From CAYQJL01 sp964612295 (lineage in GTDB: Bacteria > Eisenbacteria > RBG-16-71-46 > CAIMUX01 > WJJG01): 64,000 nucleotides of DNA. A model generated the notes under the pieces. It was not told the DNA's origin and searched no databases. It was given only the letters and a program-made list of their open reading frames with translations. Position 1 is the first letter of the stretch; each line of letters starts with the position of its first letter. Made by a program: the position numbers and the translations under genes. The stretch is taken from the NCBI GenBank assembly GCA_964612295.1, contig CAZTDY010000014.1, forward strand, positions 4,870 to 68,869, read 5' to 3'. Below, piece after piece: positions 47,406-58,045 of the stretch.

Positions 47406-48683
47406 GTGAAGGACACACCTGGGGACAACGGTTCGAACCGTACATTCGATTCGGTGCCGGAGGCCATCGCCGCCATGGCGGCGGGTGAGTTGATCATTGT
47501 CGTCGATGATGCCTCTCGCGAGAACGAGGGCGATTTCGTGGGTGCCGCCGAGCGGGTCACCCCCGAGATGATCAACTTCATGGCCACGCACGGCCGCGGG
47601 TTGATCTGTGTCTCGCTCACCGAGGAGCGCCTGATCGATCTGGAGCTTCCTCCGATGGTCGCGCGCAATACCGCGCGGATGCAAACGCACTTCACGATCT
47701 CAGTCGATGCTGCCGCGGGCACGACCACCGGAATCTCGGCCTACGATCGCGCGAAGACGGTCGAGACCCTGGTCTCCCCGGATGCGAAACCGGATGATCT
47801 GGCCCGCCCGGGCCACATCTTTCCCCTGCGCGCCGCACCCGGCGGCGTCCTGCGCCGTGCCGGCCACACCGAAGCCAGCCTGGATCTGGCGCGTCTCGCC
47901 GGGCTCCACCCTTCGGGGGTGCTGTGCGAGATCATGAGCGAGGACGGGTCGATGGCCCGGCTCCCCGAGTTGCGGAGGTTGGCCAAACGGTTCGGGCTGA
48001 AGATCATCTCGGTCGCCGACCTGATCGCGCATCGCAGCAACACGGAGTCGCTCGTCCATGAGGGGGGCGTGGCCGACTTCCCCTCCGACTACGGATTCTT
48101 CCGAGCCCACGTCTTCGAGAGCAACGTGGACCATGCCCAGCACCTTGCGCTGGTGATGGGCAAACTCGATCCGAAGGTGCCCGCCCTGGTGCGGGTTCAC
48201 TCGGAGTGCCTGACCGGGGATGCCCTCTTCAGCCTCCGCTGCGATTGCGGGTTCCAGCTCCGCATGGCCATGGAACAGATCGGACGCCAGGGGGGTGTGC
48301 TGCTCTACATGAAACAGGAAGGGCGGGGCATCGGTCTGGTGAACAAGATCCGGGCCTATTGCCTCCAGGACGAAGGGCTCGATACGGTCGAGGCCAACCT
48401 GGAGCTGGGCTTCGAGGCCGACGAACGCGACTACGGCATCGGGGCCCAGATCCTGAAGACCCTCGGCTGCCAACAGATTCGCCTGCTCACCAACAACCCC
48501 GCCAAACGGGTGGGGCTCGAAGGGCACGGCATCGAGATTGTCGAACGCGTGCCGCTGGTGGCCGATCCGACGCCCTTTAACCGCTCCTATCTGGCAACGA
48601 AGCGGGCGAAGATGGGTCACCAGTTTGAAATGGACGAAGTCCCCGGGGAGGCTGGGGCCCCCTCGGAAACTCACTCGGACTGA
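47406..48683 (+). CDS. ribBA: bifunctional DHBP synthase/GTP cyclohydrolase II
   Basis: The N-terminal DHBP synthase makes the four-carbon unit from ribulose 5-phosphate: VVDDASRENEGDFVGAAE, RAGHTEASLDLARLAG and ILCE-type VLCEIMSEDGSMAR. The C-terminal GTP cyclohydrolase II opens the riboflavin path from GTP: VHSECLTGDALFSLRCDCG with zinc cysteines, YMKQEGRGIGL and RLLTNNPAKR. 425 residues; GTG start behind AGGAGGA. Third gene of the rib operon, and rpe-derived pentose phosphate is its substrate source. Confidence 0.96.
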   Translation: MKDTPGDNGSNRTFDSVPEAIAAMAAGELIIVVDDASRENEGDFVGAAERVTPEMINFMATHGRGLICVSLTEERLIDLELPPMVARNTARMQTHFTISVDAAAGTTTGISAYDRAKTVETLVSPDAKPDDLARPGHIFPLRAAPGGVLRRAGHTEASLDLARLAGLHPSGVLCEIMSEDGSMARLPELRRLAKRFGLKIISVADLIAHRSNTESLVHEGGVADFPSDYGFFRAHVFESNVDHAQHLALVMGKLDPKVPALVRVHSECLTGDALFSLRCDCGFQLRMAMEQIGRQGGVLLYMKQEGRGIGLVNKIRAYCLQDEGLDTVEANLELGFEADERDYGIGAQILKTLGCQQIRLLTNNPAKRVGLEGHGIEIVERVPLVADPTPFNRSYLATKRAKMGHQFEMDEVPGEAGAPSETHSD

Positions 48684-48727
48684 ACGAGAGAGGCAATAGA
48701 GCGTTTAGATTGGGAGGAGAGAAGATC

Positions 48728-49225
48728 ATGGTGAAGGAATACCTTCCTCCGTTGGATGCCAGCGGGCTGAGGGTCTGTCTCGTGGCCAGCCGATACGGCC
48801 GGGTCGTGACCGAACGTCTGGTCGAGGGGGCTCTCGAGTGTCTCGTGCAGCATGGCTGCAACGACGACGACGTGGATCTGTTCTGGGTGCCGGGGTCGTT
48901 CGAGCTGTCCATGGTGGCGAAGAAACGGGCGTCGACGAAGCAGTACGACCTCATCCTCGCGTTGGGGTGCATCATTCGCGGGGACACCTCCCACTTCGAC
49001 TACATCGCCAAAGAGGTTTCGCGCGGTGTGGCGCAGGTCGGGTGGGACTACGGGATGCCGTCGATCTTCGGAGTGATCACCGCCGAGACGATGGAGCAGG
49101 CGATCGAGCGCAGCGGCATCAAGGGCGGCGGCCGCGGGTGGGAAGCCGCCCAGGCCGGCATCGAGATGGTGCACATCCTGCGCACCGAGTCGATCCCCGA
49201 GGAAGCCACGGGTGACGATGCTTGA
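48728..49225 (+). CDS. ribH: 6,7-dimethyl-8-ribityllumazine synthase
   Basis: RibH joins the two precursors into lumazine and forms icosahedral or pentameric shells. Motifs: VASRYGRVVTERLVEGA, WVPGSFELSMVAKK, LALGCIIRGDTSHFDYIAKE and PSIFGVITAETMEQAIER. The ATG at 48728 with GGAGGAG upstream is chosen over an upstream TTG at 48710. 165 residues. The final bases overlap nusB. Confidence 0.95.
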   Translation: MVKEYLPPLDASGLRVCLVASRYGRVVTERLVEGALECLVQHGCNDDDVDLFWVPGSFELSMVAKKRASTKQYDLILALGCIIRGDTSHFDYIAKEVSRGVAQVGWDYGMPSIFGVITAETMEQAIERSGIKGGGRGWEAAQAGIEMVHILRTESIPEEATGDDA

Positions 49226-49682
49226 CCAGGGATCGAACGGGGCATCCCCCGAACGGCGCGGTGGGCGGCCCAAGGCGCGGGAACTGGTGATGCGCACGCT
49301 CTACGAGGCGGAGATCACCGGGGATGACGCCCAAGAGATCCTCTCGCTGGCCTTCGGGCGGTTGCGCGTGACCGAAGACGGCCGGGCCTATGCCGAAGAT
49401 CTTCTGTCGAATGCCCGGAGGCACCGGCGCAAAATCGACGGCACGATCACCCGTCACCTGGAGAACTGGGAGATCGGGAGGCTGGGAACCATCGAGCGGG
49501 CGATCCTACGTCTGGCGGTGGCCGAGATCATCTATCTGCGTGAGACGCCCGTGCAGGTGATCCTGGATGAGGCCCTGCGCCTGGGTCATCGCTACGGGGC
49601 CGAGGGGGCCAGCAAACTGATCAACGGGGTGCTGGATCCGATCGCCCGCGAGGAGCGGAAGAAGGGCCTCAGCGCGCGTTGA
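49212..49682 (+). CDS. nusB: transcription antitermination factor NusB
   Basis: NusB with NusE (S10) binds boxA RNA in rRNA antitermination. The 156-residue all-helical protein shows KARELVMRTLYEAEI, LENWEIGRLGTIERAILRLAVAEI and ETPVQVILDEALRLGHRYG with EGASKLINGVLDPIA. Start is GTG 49212 (GAGG 9 nt upstream), overlapping ribH by 14 nt; ATG 49218 is an alternative. ribH-nusB adjacency is common. Confidence 0.94.
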   Translation: MTMLDQGSNGASPERRGGRPKARELVMRTLYEAEITGDDAQEILSLAFGRLRVTEDGRAYAEDLLSNARRHRRKIDGTITRHLENWEIGRLGTIERAILRLAVAEIIYLRETPVQVILDEALRLGHRYGAEGASKLINGVLDPIAREERKKGLSAR

Positions 49683-49742
49683 CGCGTTTGAGGGGCCCGT
49701 GCTAACCTGCTTCGATACTTGAAAGTAGGGAGATTGTCCATA

Positions 49743-50543
49743 ATGCGTGCCTCCACACCGGCGCACTGGGATCGCTGGTGGACAGAACACCGTGAGGTCG
49801 AAGAGACCTACTCGAACGAGGACCGCCTGCTCTCGCAGGTTCGGGATCTCTCGCTCGAGGGTGCCTACGTTCTCGAGGTGGGGGCGGGCAGCGGGCGTGA
49901 CAGTCTCGAGATCGCCCGGCGGGGCGGGCGCATCGTTTTGGTCGACTACGTGATGAGCTCCTTCGAGGTGATTCGCCGGCAATCAGAGGCCGCGGGCCTG
50001 CCCGTGCTCTGCGTCTGTGCCGACGGCACGCGGATGCCGTTCCGCGAAGGGCAATTCGACCTGGTGTTCCATCAGGGCCTGCTCGAGCACTTCCGCGATC
50101 CGTTGCCCCTCGTCGAGGAGAACTATCGCGTGACGCGTGCTGGCGGTCATTGCCTGATCGACGTGCCGCAGCGATATCACATCTACACGGTGATCAAACA
50201 AATCCTGATTCTGCTGGGGCGCTGGTTCGCCGGCTGGGAGACGCAGTTCTCGCCCAAAGAGCTCATCGCGGTCATGACGGCCGCGGGATACCGGAATCCG
50301 CGCGTGGGCGGTGATTGGATGGTCCCCGGATTCTTCTACCGCTCCCTGCGCTACGCGCTGCGCAAGGTGGGGATCAAGCTGCCGCAGTATCCGCGTGGGT
50401 TTCCCGTCCTCAGCAAGCTCGGGCGCCGCTGGAGAACGTGGTTTCGGGGCACACGACTGGGGCCGAACACGTTTGCGATGGTCAACGTGCTCGCGGAGCG
50501 GCCGGATGACACCGGTGCGGGAGGCCGAGATGCCCGAGCGTAA
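49743..50543 (+). CDS. class I SAM-dependent methyltransferase
   Basis: This 266-residue protein has a Methyltransf_11-type Rossmann core: VLEVGAGSGRDSLEIARRGG (SAM motif I), VDYVMSSFEVIRRQ, GTRMPFREGQFDLVFHQGLLEHFRDP and a RAGGHCLIDVPQ strand. A basic C-terminal part (RSLRYALRKVG, RRWRTWFRG) may touch membrane or nucleotide-sugar substrates. The ATG at 49743 matches the family beginning; a TTG at 49719 is possible. It starts a run of overlapping glycan genes, so a sugar or lipid-linked substrate is likely, but the target is unknown. Confidence 0.85.
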   Translation: MRASTPAHWDRWWTEHREVEETYSNEDRLLSQVRDLSLEGAYVLEVGAGSGRDSLEIARRGGRIVLVDYVMSSFEVIRRQSEAAGLPVLCVCADGTRMPFREGQFDLVFHQGLLEHFRDPLPLVEENYRVTRAGGHCLIDVPQRYHIYTVIKQILILLGRWFAGWETQFSPKELIAVMTAAGYRNPRVGGDWMVPGFFYRSLRYALRKVGIKLPQYPRGFPVLSKLGRRWRTWFRGTRLGPNTFAMVNVLAERPDDTGAGGRDARA

Positions 50544-51669
50544 GCGTCACTTCGCGGTGGTGAGCTACCGCGACATTCGCCATCCGGAGTTCGGTGGCGC
50601 CGAAGTGATCATGTACGAGATCTTCCGGCGCTTCGCCGAACAAGGGCATCGCGTCAGCTTTGTGACCGGCCACTGGAAGGGCGCGCCCCGCACCGAGACC
50701 ATCGAGGGGATGGAGATCCATCGCGGCGGGAACCAGTACACGTTCAATTTCGTCGCGCCCCGGATCCTGAAGAGGCTCCTGGCGGACGGATCGGTTGATC
50801 TGGTGGTCGAGGACATCAACAAGATCCCTTTCTTCAGCCCCCTCTTCCAGAAGCAGGTCCCTGTCCTGGGCGTGGTGCCGCACCTCTTCGGCACCACGGT
50901 GTTCGAGCAGGCCCCGTTCCCGCTGGCGCTCTACGTCTACCTCTACGAACGGTTCATTCCGCTCGTCTACCGCAAGTGCCTCTTCTCGGTGCTGTCGGAG
51001 ACCACCCGGAACGATCTTATCGCGAGGGGCCTGCCGGCCGAGAGCCTGCGGCTGATCCGGGGCGGTCTGGATCACGACTACCACCAGCCGATCGAACGGG
51101 ACGGAACGGTTCCGCCGCCGGTGATTCTCTACTTGGGAAGGCTGAAGAAGTACAAGCGGATCGAACTCGTGATCGACGCATTGCCTCAGATTCTCAAGGA
51201 AGTGCCCGACGCCGAGTACTGGATCGTCGGCGACGGGGACTATCGCGAGTGCCTGGAACAGCACGCGCGGGGCCTGGGTGTCGGGGACAAGGTGCGCTGT
51301 CTCGGGTTCAAGTCCGGCGATGAGAAGATGGAGATTCTCAAACAGACCCGCGTGTTGGCCTACACTTCCCCGAAGGAGGGATGGGGGCTCTCGGTGATCG
51401 AGGGCAATGCCCTGGGCATTCCCTGTGTGGCCAGCAATTCCCCAGGATTGCGCGAGTCGGTCAGGCACGACGAGACAGGATATCTCGTGTTGCACGGAGA
51501 CGTGAACGCGCTCGCGACCCGGCTCACAAGGCTGCTGCGCGATGACGACCTCTGGCGGACCATGGGCCAGAATGGCATCACCTGGGCGGGTGAGTTTAGT
51601 TGGGACCGCGCGGCTGAAGAAACAATGACCCTTGCAGAGGAAGCGATCTCAGGATGGAAAACGCGATGA
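50530..51669 (+). CDS. GT4-family glycosyltransferase
   Basis: This is a GT-B retaining glycosyltransferase of 379 residues. The N-domain has FGGAEVIMYEIFRRFAEQGH, and the C-domain has VILYLGRLKKYKRIELVIDAL, YWIVGDGDYRECLE and the EX7E motif region SPKEGWGLSVIEGNALGIPCVAS. The ATG at 50530 is behind GGGAGG; it overlaps the methyltransferase by 14 nt and the next gene by 16 nt. Donor and acceptor are unknown. Confidence 0.9.
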   Translation: MPERKRHFAVVSYRDIRHPEFGGAEVIMYEIFRRFAEQGHRVSFVTGHWKGAPRTETIEGMEIHRGGNQYTFNFVAPRILKRLLADGSVDLVVEDINKIPFFSPLFQKQVPVLGVVPHLFGTTVFEQAPFPLALYVYLYERFIPLVYRKCLFSVLSETTRNDLIARGLPAESLRLIRGGLDHDYHQPIERDGTVPPPVILYLGRLKKYKRIELVIDALPQILKEVPDAEYWIVGDGDYRECLEQHARGLGVGDKVRCLGFKSGDEKMEILKQTRVLAYTSPKEGWGLSVIEGNALGIPCVASNSPGLRESVRHDETGYLVLHGDVNALATRLTRLLRDDDLWRTMGQNGITWAGEFSWDRAAEETMTLAEEAISGWKTR

Positions 51670-54233
51670 ATGAACCTCGGCTTCGCTGGTGGCACAATCC
51701 GGTCTTCTGGGGCGGCGTGCTGGTCACGTTGATCACGCAGGTGGTCTACCTCAAGACGCTGACGATCAGCTGCCCGTTCTGGGACAGCGGCGAGTTTATC
51801 GCCACCTCCTACGTGATGGGCATCCCGCACCCGCCGGGCACGCCACTGTACGTTCTGATCGGGCGCTTCTTCAGCCTGCTGCCGCTCTTTTCCGAAATCT
51901 CGGCGCGCATCAACTACCTGTCGGCGTTCGGGGCAACGCTCACCGCGCTGTTCACCTATCTGGTGATCGTCCGTTTGGTGCGGCGATGGGTCCAGCGCAA
52001 CGCTACGGGCGTGGATCAGCTGATCGCGATCGGGGCGGGGGTGACCGGCGCATTCTTCTGCGCGTTTGGTCGCACGTTCTGGGACAACGCAATCGAGGCT
52101 GAGGTCTATGCCTTGAGCTCCTTCGTGATGGTCCTGTGCACCTACCTGGCGTTGTGCTGGGAGGAGTCGGGCCCCGCCGGGGGGCGCAACAACAACCTGC
52201 TCCTCCTGATCGGGTATCTCCTGTTCGTCACGATCGGCATCCACATGGGGACCTTCCTGGTGGCGGTGCCGATCTTCGTCTTCGTTTTGCTCGTCTCCCC
52301 GCGCACGATGTTCCCGTGGGATGCGGGGGGCACGGTCGCGCGGGTCGGGGTGATCATCGCGCTCCTTCTGGTGGCCAAGGTGGCCGGCATGGGGACGGTG
52401 ATCGCGACCTCGCTCGCCATTACGCTCTTCCTGGCCATGATCGCCCACCGCGTGTGGAACGACGGGTTCAGGTTCCGGAATCTGGCCCTCTGGCTGGGCC
52501 TGCTGGCGATCGTGGGGCTGACCGTGCAGCTCTTCCTCATCGTAAGAGCGAATCTGGATCCCTCGATCAACGAGGCCGATCCCTACACCTGGGAAAACCT
52601 GTGGCTCGTGCTCTCGCGGGATCAGTACAAACCGCCCGATCCCTTCCAGCATCGCCAGGCGCCTTGGGATATCCAGTTCACGAAACATTTTTGGCGGTAC
52701 TGGGAGAACCAGTATCACCTGGGCTTCCGTCCGCAAGCCGTGGCCACGACCGTGCCGTTCCTGCTGGGGATCGTGGGGATGGTGGCCCACTTCATGAAAG
52801 ACCGGATCGAAATCGCGAAGGGGAAGACCGAGCGTCCACTGGCCGGGGCTTTGCGCCTGTTGCGCGAACGACGCCGCTTCGTATTCGTCTTCCTGCTCAT
52901 GTTCTTCACGACGATCTTCCTCGTCTTTTACCTGAACTTCCGCACCGACGAGGTTCGCGACCGGGATTACTTCTTCGTGGCCGCCTTCCATTTCTTCGGG
53001 ATCTGGATGGGGTTGGGGGCGGCTGCGATCGCCCACTGGCTGCGGGGGGAACCCCGGATCGAAGAGGGGCGGGTGCTCGAACCCTCAGGAGGGCGGCTCT
53101 TCGGGGTCGGGACCGTGGTGATCTTCTGCATCCTCTCGATGCTGCCGGTTCGTCAGGGATGGCATGCGCACGATCGCTCGGACTTCCTGGTGGCGCGCGA
53201 CTACGCGTACAACATGCTGATGCCGCTGGAGGAAGACGCGATCATCTTCACCAACGGGGACAACGATACCTTCCCCCTCTGGTATCTGCAGGAGGTGGAG
53301 GGGCTGCGCAAGGATGTGCGCGTGGTCAACCTGAGCCTTCTGAACACGCACTGGTACATCCGTCAGCTCCGGGACTACGAGCCGAAGATCAAGATCGGTC
53401 TGAGGGACGACGAGATCGATCAGCTTTACGGCTTCCGCACGCCGGACGGCGAGGTCGTGATGGTCAAGGACATCATGGTTCGCCAGATCCTGCGCGAGCA
53501 TCTGGGCGAGCGGCCGGTCTACCTGGCGGTCACGGTGCCCGATCAGATGAAGCTGGAGAAGAACATGGTGATGGAGGGACTCGCCTTCCGGTTCGAAACC
53601 GAGGAAGGGGAGCCAGAGAGGATCGATGTCGACCGCACCTGGAAAAACCTGCGGGAGACCTTCCTCTACCGGGGTCTGCTCGATGAAGAAGGTTACTACG
53701 ACCACTCGGTCTACAAAGACGAAAATGCGCGGAAGCTCATTCAGAACTACGTGGCCGCCTACGTGCGCGTTGCTCATCATCACCTGAGGAACCGGGATGA
53801 TGCCCGCGCACTCGAGGCGCTCGAATATGCGCATCGCATCAACCCGGCCTTCCCCGGAGTGCTCTACACCCGCGGCTATCTGTGGTTGGAGCAGGAGCGG
53901 TACGCCGAGGCCCAAGTTGCCTTCGAGGAGCTGATCACGCTCGGCGACAACGCGCCCGAGGTGTTCCGGCTGCTGGGCAACGCCCTCGAAGGACAGAACC
54001 GGATCGGCGAGGCGGAGGCGATCTACCGGGATGGCATCCGGGCCAATCCGGAGAAGTTCGACGCCTATCGCGTGCTGTTCTCCTTCCTGTGGGCGATGGG
54101 CCGGCGGGAGGAGGGGACTGAAGTCATCGAGGGTTGGCTGGCGCGCCACCCGGACGACGACCTGACCCGCCAGGCGCTTCAGGATTTGATCGATGCGCCC
54201 CCGGATTCGGGCGTTGGGATCGGACAGCCATGA
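51654..54233 (+). CDS. DUF2723 membrane glycosyltransferase (GT-C type) with C-terminal TPRs
   Basis: The 859-residue protein opens with the DUF2723 signature. YLKTLTISCPFWDSGEF carries the luminal acidic motif, followed by GIPHPPGTPLYVLIGR. About ten transmembrane helices reach residue 500. A soluble region follows (FTNGDNDTFPLWYLQEV), and TPR-like helices end the protein (ARALEALEYAHRINPAFPG, AEAIYRDGIRANPEKF). Members of this family have been reported as protein O-mannosyltransferases in Bacteroidota, using polyprenyl-phosphate sugars. Two GT2 genes nearby look like synthases of such donors. Start ATG 51654 overlaps the GT4 gene; ATG 51666 is an alternative. Substrate protein is not known. 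Confidence 0.87.
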   Translation: MENAMNEPRLRWWHNPVFWGGVLVTLITQVVYLKTLTISCPFWDSGEFIATSYVMGIPHPPGTPLYVLIGRFFSLLPLFSEISARINYLSAFGATLTALFTYLVIVRLVRRWVQRNATGVDQLIAIGAGVTGAFFCAFGRTFWDNAIEAEVYALSSFVMVLCTYLALCWEESGPAGGRNNNLLLLIGYLLFVTIGIHMGTFLVAVPIFVFVLLVSPRTMFPWDAGGTVARVGVIIALLLVAKVAGMGTVIATSLAITLFLAMIAHRVWNDGFRFRNLALWLGLLAIVGLTVQLFLIVRANLDPSINEADPYTWENLWLVLSRDQYKPPDPFQHRQAPWDIQFTKHFWRYWENQYHLGFRPQAVATTVPFLLGIVGMVAHFMKDRIEIAKGKTERPLAGALRLLRERRRFVFVFLLMFFTTIFLVFYLNFRTDEVRDRDYFFVAAFHFFGIWMGLGAAAIAHWLRGEPRIEEGRVLEPSGGRLFGVGTVVIFCILSMLPVRQGWHAHDRSDFLVARDYAYNMLMPLEEDAIIFTNGDNDTFPLWYLQEVEGLRKDVRVVNLSLLNTHWYIRQLRDYEPKIKIGLRDDEIDQLYGFRTPDGEVVMVKDIMVRQILREHLGERPVYLAVTVPDQMKLEKNMVMEGLAFRFETEEGEPERIDVDRTWKNLRETFLYRGLLDEEGYYDHSVYKDENARKLIQNYVAAYVRVAHHHLRNRDDARALEALEYAHRINPAFPGVLYTRGYLWLEQERYAEAQVAFEELITLGDNAPEVFRLLGNALEGQNRIGEAEAIYRDGIRANPEKFDAYRVLFSFLWAMGRREEGTEVIEGWLARHPDDDLTRQALQDLIDAPPDSGVGIGQP

Positions 54234-55186
54234 TCACGGCGCTGGTGACGGGGGCGGCGGGATTCATCGGATCGCATCTCTGTGCGCGTCTCCTCGATGA
54301 GGGGCACCGCGTCCGGGCCATCGACAACTTCGATCCCTACTACGATCGCACGCTGAAAGAGGAGAACCTGGCCGGTCTCCTGGATCGAGACGGGTTCGCG
54401 TTCGTCGAAGCCGACCTGCGCAGCCGTTCGGCCACCGAACTCCTCCAGGGTGTGGACTGGGTTTTCCACCAGGCCGCCCGCGCCGGGGTGCGCTCGAGCT
54501 GGGGGGCCGACTTCGAAGCCTATGTGGGTGCCAATATTCTCGGCACCCAACACCTCCTGGAAGCCGCCCGCGAAGTCCCGGTCGAGCGGTTCATCTACGC
54601 GTCCAGCTCCTCGGTCTACGGCGAGGCGGGCGAGGCGGTGGTCACGGAGGACACGCCGCGCAGGCCGCTCTCCCCGTACGGGGTGACGAAGCTGGCGGCC
54701 GAGGATCTGGCGAGCGCCTACAGCCGGGTCTTCGGGATTCCCGTTGTGTCCCTCCGGTACTTCACGGTTTTCGGTCCCCGCCAGCGGCCGGATATGGCCT
54801 TTCGCCGGTTCACGCGCGCCATTTTGACCGGGACGCCCCTGCCGCTCTTCGGCGACGGGGAGCAGCGGCGCGACTTCACCTACGTGGCCGACGTCGTAGA
54901 GGCCAACCTGCAAGCTGCTCTGAGCGGCCGGCCGGGCGGGGTCTACAATATCGGCGGCGGGGCCCCGGCAACGGTGCGGACCGTGATCGGGCTCTTAGAG
55001 GAGCTGAGCGGAAGGCAGGCGGTTATCGACCAGCAACCCGCCCAGCCCGGAGATCCCCGCTCAACGGCTGCCGACACGACCCGGGCTCGCCAGGAACTGG
55101 GATTCAAGCCCCGTGTCTCACTTCGTGATGGCCTGCTCGAGATGATCACCTGGATGAAACCCAGGCTGGATGCCGAATCGGAGTAG
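54230..55186 (+). CDS. NAD-dependent nucleotide-sugar epimerase, UDP-glucuronate 4-epimerase-like
   Basis: This 318-residue extended SDR has NAD motif TGAAGFIGSHL, the catalytic YGVTK (Tyr/Lys) with SSSSVYG, and IDNFDPYYDRTLKEENL, a stretch typical of UDP-glucuronate epimerases and WbpP-like enzymes. The ATG overlaps the preceding stop by four bases. UDP-galacturonate or another C4-epimer is the likely product; exact substrate is inferred only. Confidence 0.87.
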   Translation: MITALVTGAAGFIGSHLCARLLDEGHRVRAIDNFDPYYDRTLKEENLAGLLDRDGFAFVEADLRSRSATELLQGVDWVFHQAARAGVRSSWGADFEAYVGANILGTQHLLEAAREVPVERFIYASSSSVYGEAGEAVVTEDTPRRPLSPYGVTKLAAEDLASAYSRVFGIPVVSLRYFTVFGPRQRPDMAFRRFTRAILTGTPLPLFGDGEQRRDFTYVADVVEANLQAALSGRPGGVYNIGGGAPATVRTVIGLLEELSGRQAVIDQQPAQPGDPRSTAADTTRARQELGFKPRVSLRDGLLEMITWMKPRLDAESE

Positions 55187-55266
55187 GCCCGCGGCGCCCG
55201 AGGGGCTTTACCTCCGGCCAGGGAGGCGTATGATGCCCGCATGGTGAACGCGGGTGAGGAAAGCCG

Positions 55267-56220
55267 ATGAACGAGACAACCGAACATCGCCGGGCAGTGG
55301 ACCTCTCGGTTCTGGTGCCCGTCTACAATGAGGCCGAGAGCGTCGTCCCGCTCTGCGAGCAGCTCACTGGCGTGCTGCCGAAGGTTGCGGATTCTTACGA
55401 AATCGTATTCGTGGACGACGGCTCATCCGATTCCACGGCGGCCCAGTTGGATGCCCTCGCCCAGACCGACGATCATGTGCGCGTCGTCTTCCTCAGGCGC
55501 AACTTCGGCAAGTCGGCCGCGCTGTCGATCGGATTCCGGGAGGTCCGCGGTGAGCGCGTGATCACGATGGACGGCGACCTCCAGGATGACCCCGCGGAGA
55601 TCCCCGGCTTCCTGACCAAGCTCGATGAAGGGTACGACCTGGTCTCGGGTTGGAAGCGGGTGCGTCACGACCCGATCACGAAACGCTGGCCGTCAAAGCT
55701 CTACAATCGCGTGACGGCGATCCTCTCCGGGGTCCGAATCCACGACTTCAACTGCGGCTTCAAAGCCTACCGGCAGGATGTCGTGAAAAGCGTTCACGTC
55801 TACGGAGAGCTCCACCGCTACATCCCGGTGCTGGCGGATCGTCTCGGCTTCCGGGTGGGTGAGAAGGTCGTCCGCCATCATGCGCGACGATACGGTAGCA
55901 GCAAGTACGGCTCGGAGCGGCTCATCAACGGGTTTCTCGATCTCTTGACCGTGATGTTTCTGGGACGTTCCCGGCGCAATCCCCTGCACGTGTTCGGGCG
56001 CATCGGTGTGATCCTGTTCGGGGCGGGGATGCTGATCAACCTCTACATGTTGGCCGTGTGGATCAGGGAGAGTGCCCTGCGGGTCAGGCCGCTGTTGATC
56101 CTCGGCGTGATCCTGGTGGTCATGGCCGTGCAGTTCATTTCGATGGGGCTGCTGGCGGAGATGGTCGTCAGCAACCGGCAGGAAGACGAAGAGAAGATGG
56201 TCCGGCGGCGGATCGGCTAG
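55267..56220 (+). CDS. GT2 polyprenyl-phosphate sugar synthase-like glycosyltransferase
   Basis: The GT-A domain of 317 residues has LVPVYNEAES, VFVDDGSSDST, ITMDGDLQDDP (DxD-type metal site) and FNCGFKAYR. It is followed by two C-terminal transmembrane helices (IGVILFGAGMLINLYMLAV and LLILGVILVVMAVQFIS). This architecture belongs to GtrB/ArnC/DPM-like enzymes that load a sugar on polyprenyl phosphate. It could supply the DUF2723 protein. Gap of 80 nt from the previous gene. Confidence 0.88.
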   Translation: MNETTEHRRAVDLSVLVPVYNEAESVVPLCEQLTGVLPKVADSYEIVFVDDGSSDSTAAQLDALAQTDDHVRVVFLRRNFGKSAALSIGFREVRGERVITMDGDLQDDPAEIPGFLTKLDEGYDLVSGWKRVRHDPITKRWPSKLYNRVTAILSGVRIHDFNCGFKAYRQDVVKSVHVYGELHRYIPVLADRLGFRVGEKVVRHHARRYGSSKYGSERLINGFLDLLTVMFLGRSRRNPLHVFGRIGVILFGAGMLINLYMLAVWIRESALRVRPLLILGVILVVMAVQFISMGLLAEMVVSNRQEDEEKMVRRRIG

Positions 56221-56276
56221 AGAACAGGAGTGGGGGCTTGCCGTCTGAGGTGAGGCTCCTCGCGGAAGGAGAAAAC

Positions 56277-57203
<927 letters not shown>

Positions 57204-57214
57204 AGGGCGGATGG

Positions 57215-58045
57215 ATGGGACATCCGGGTGAGACACAGAGAGGAACCGGCGGGGCCGCGACCGCCGGGCGCCACGGCCCGAAGGGGTTGGTGGTGGTGCC
57301 GACCTACAACGAGATCGAGAATATTCCGGAGTTGGTCGAGCGCGTCTTGGGGCAGCCCGCCTTTCTCGAGCTTCTGATCGTGGATGACAATTCGCCCGAC
57401 GGCACGGCCGATCTCGTGGCCGAGCTCAAGGAGAAGGATGCGCGCATCCACCTGCTGCGCCGCCCGGGGAAACTCGGGTTGGGATCGGCCTACGTCGATG
57501 GGTTCCGCTACGGGCTCGAGCAAACCACCGCGGATGTGATTCTGCAGATGGATGCCGACTTCTCGCACAGCCCGGATTCCATTCCGAAGTTTCTGAGCAA
57601 GATCAGCGACTTTGACCTGGTCCTTGGTTCCCGTTATCTGCACGGGGTGACTGTGGTCAACTGGCCGCTGAGGCGGTTGTTCTTGAGTTATGGGGCGAAC
57701 GTCTACACCCGGATCATCACCGGGATGCCGTTCAAGGATGCGACCGGTGGCTTCAAGTGTTTCCGTCGCGAGGTGCTCGAGGCGCTGGATCTCGGGAAGA
57801 TTCGCTGCGACGGCTACTCGTTCCAAATCGAGATGACCTATCACGCCTGGCGGCAGGGGTTTCGGATTCGGGAGATCCCGATCATCTTCGCCGACCGGCG
57901 GGTGGGGATCTCGAAGATGAACAACAAGATTATCTTGGAGGCGATCTTCGCGGTCTGGCGTCTGGCGCTCTCCAATCTCCTGCGCGGCCGCCCCGCCGAG
58001 CGCCCGCCGCAGCCGCTCGGTCAAGATCGACCGGAGGCCGGCTGA
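57215..58045 (+). CDS. polyprenol-phosphate mannose synthase-like GT2 (DPM1 family)
   Basis: This 276-residue GT2 has VVPTYNEIENIPELVERV, LLIVDDNSPDGTADLV, LQMDADFSHSPDSIP (metal DxD) and DATGGFKCFRREVLEAL, the DPM1 pattern. It lacks C-terminal helices, like single-domain synthases. It probably loads mannose or a related sugar on polyprenyl phosphate. The ATG at 57215 follows AGAGGGCGG; the stop overlaps the next start (TGATG). Confidence 0.9.
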   Translation: MGHPGETQRGTGGAATAGRHGPKGLVVVPTYNEIENIPELVERVLGQPAFLELLIVDDNSPDGTADLVAELKEKDARIHLLRRPGKLGLGSAYVDGFRYGLEQTTADVILQMDADFSHSPDSIPKFLSKISDFDLVLGSRYLHGVTVVNWPLRRLFLSYGANVYTRIITGMPFKDATGGFKCFRREVLEALDLGKIRCDGYSFQIEMTYHAWRQGFRIREIPIIFADRRVGISKMNNKIILEAIFAVWRLALSNLLRGRPAERPPQPLGQDRPEAG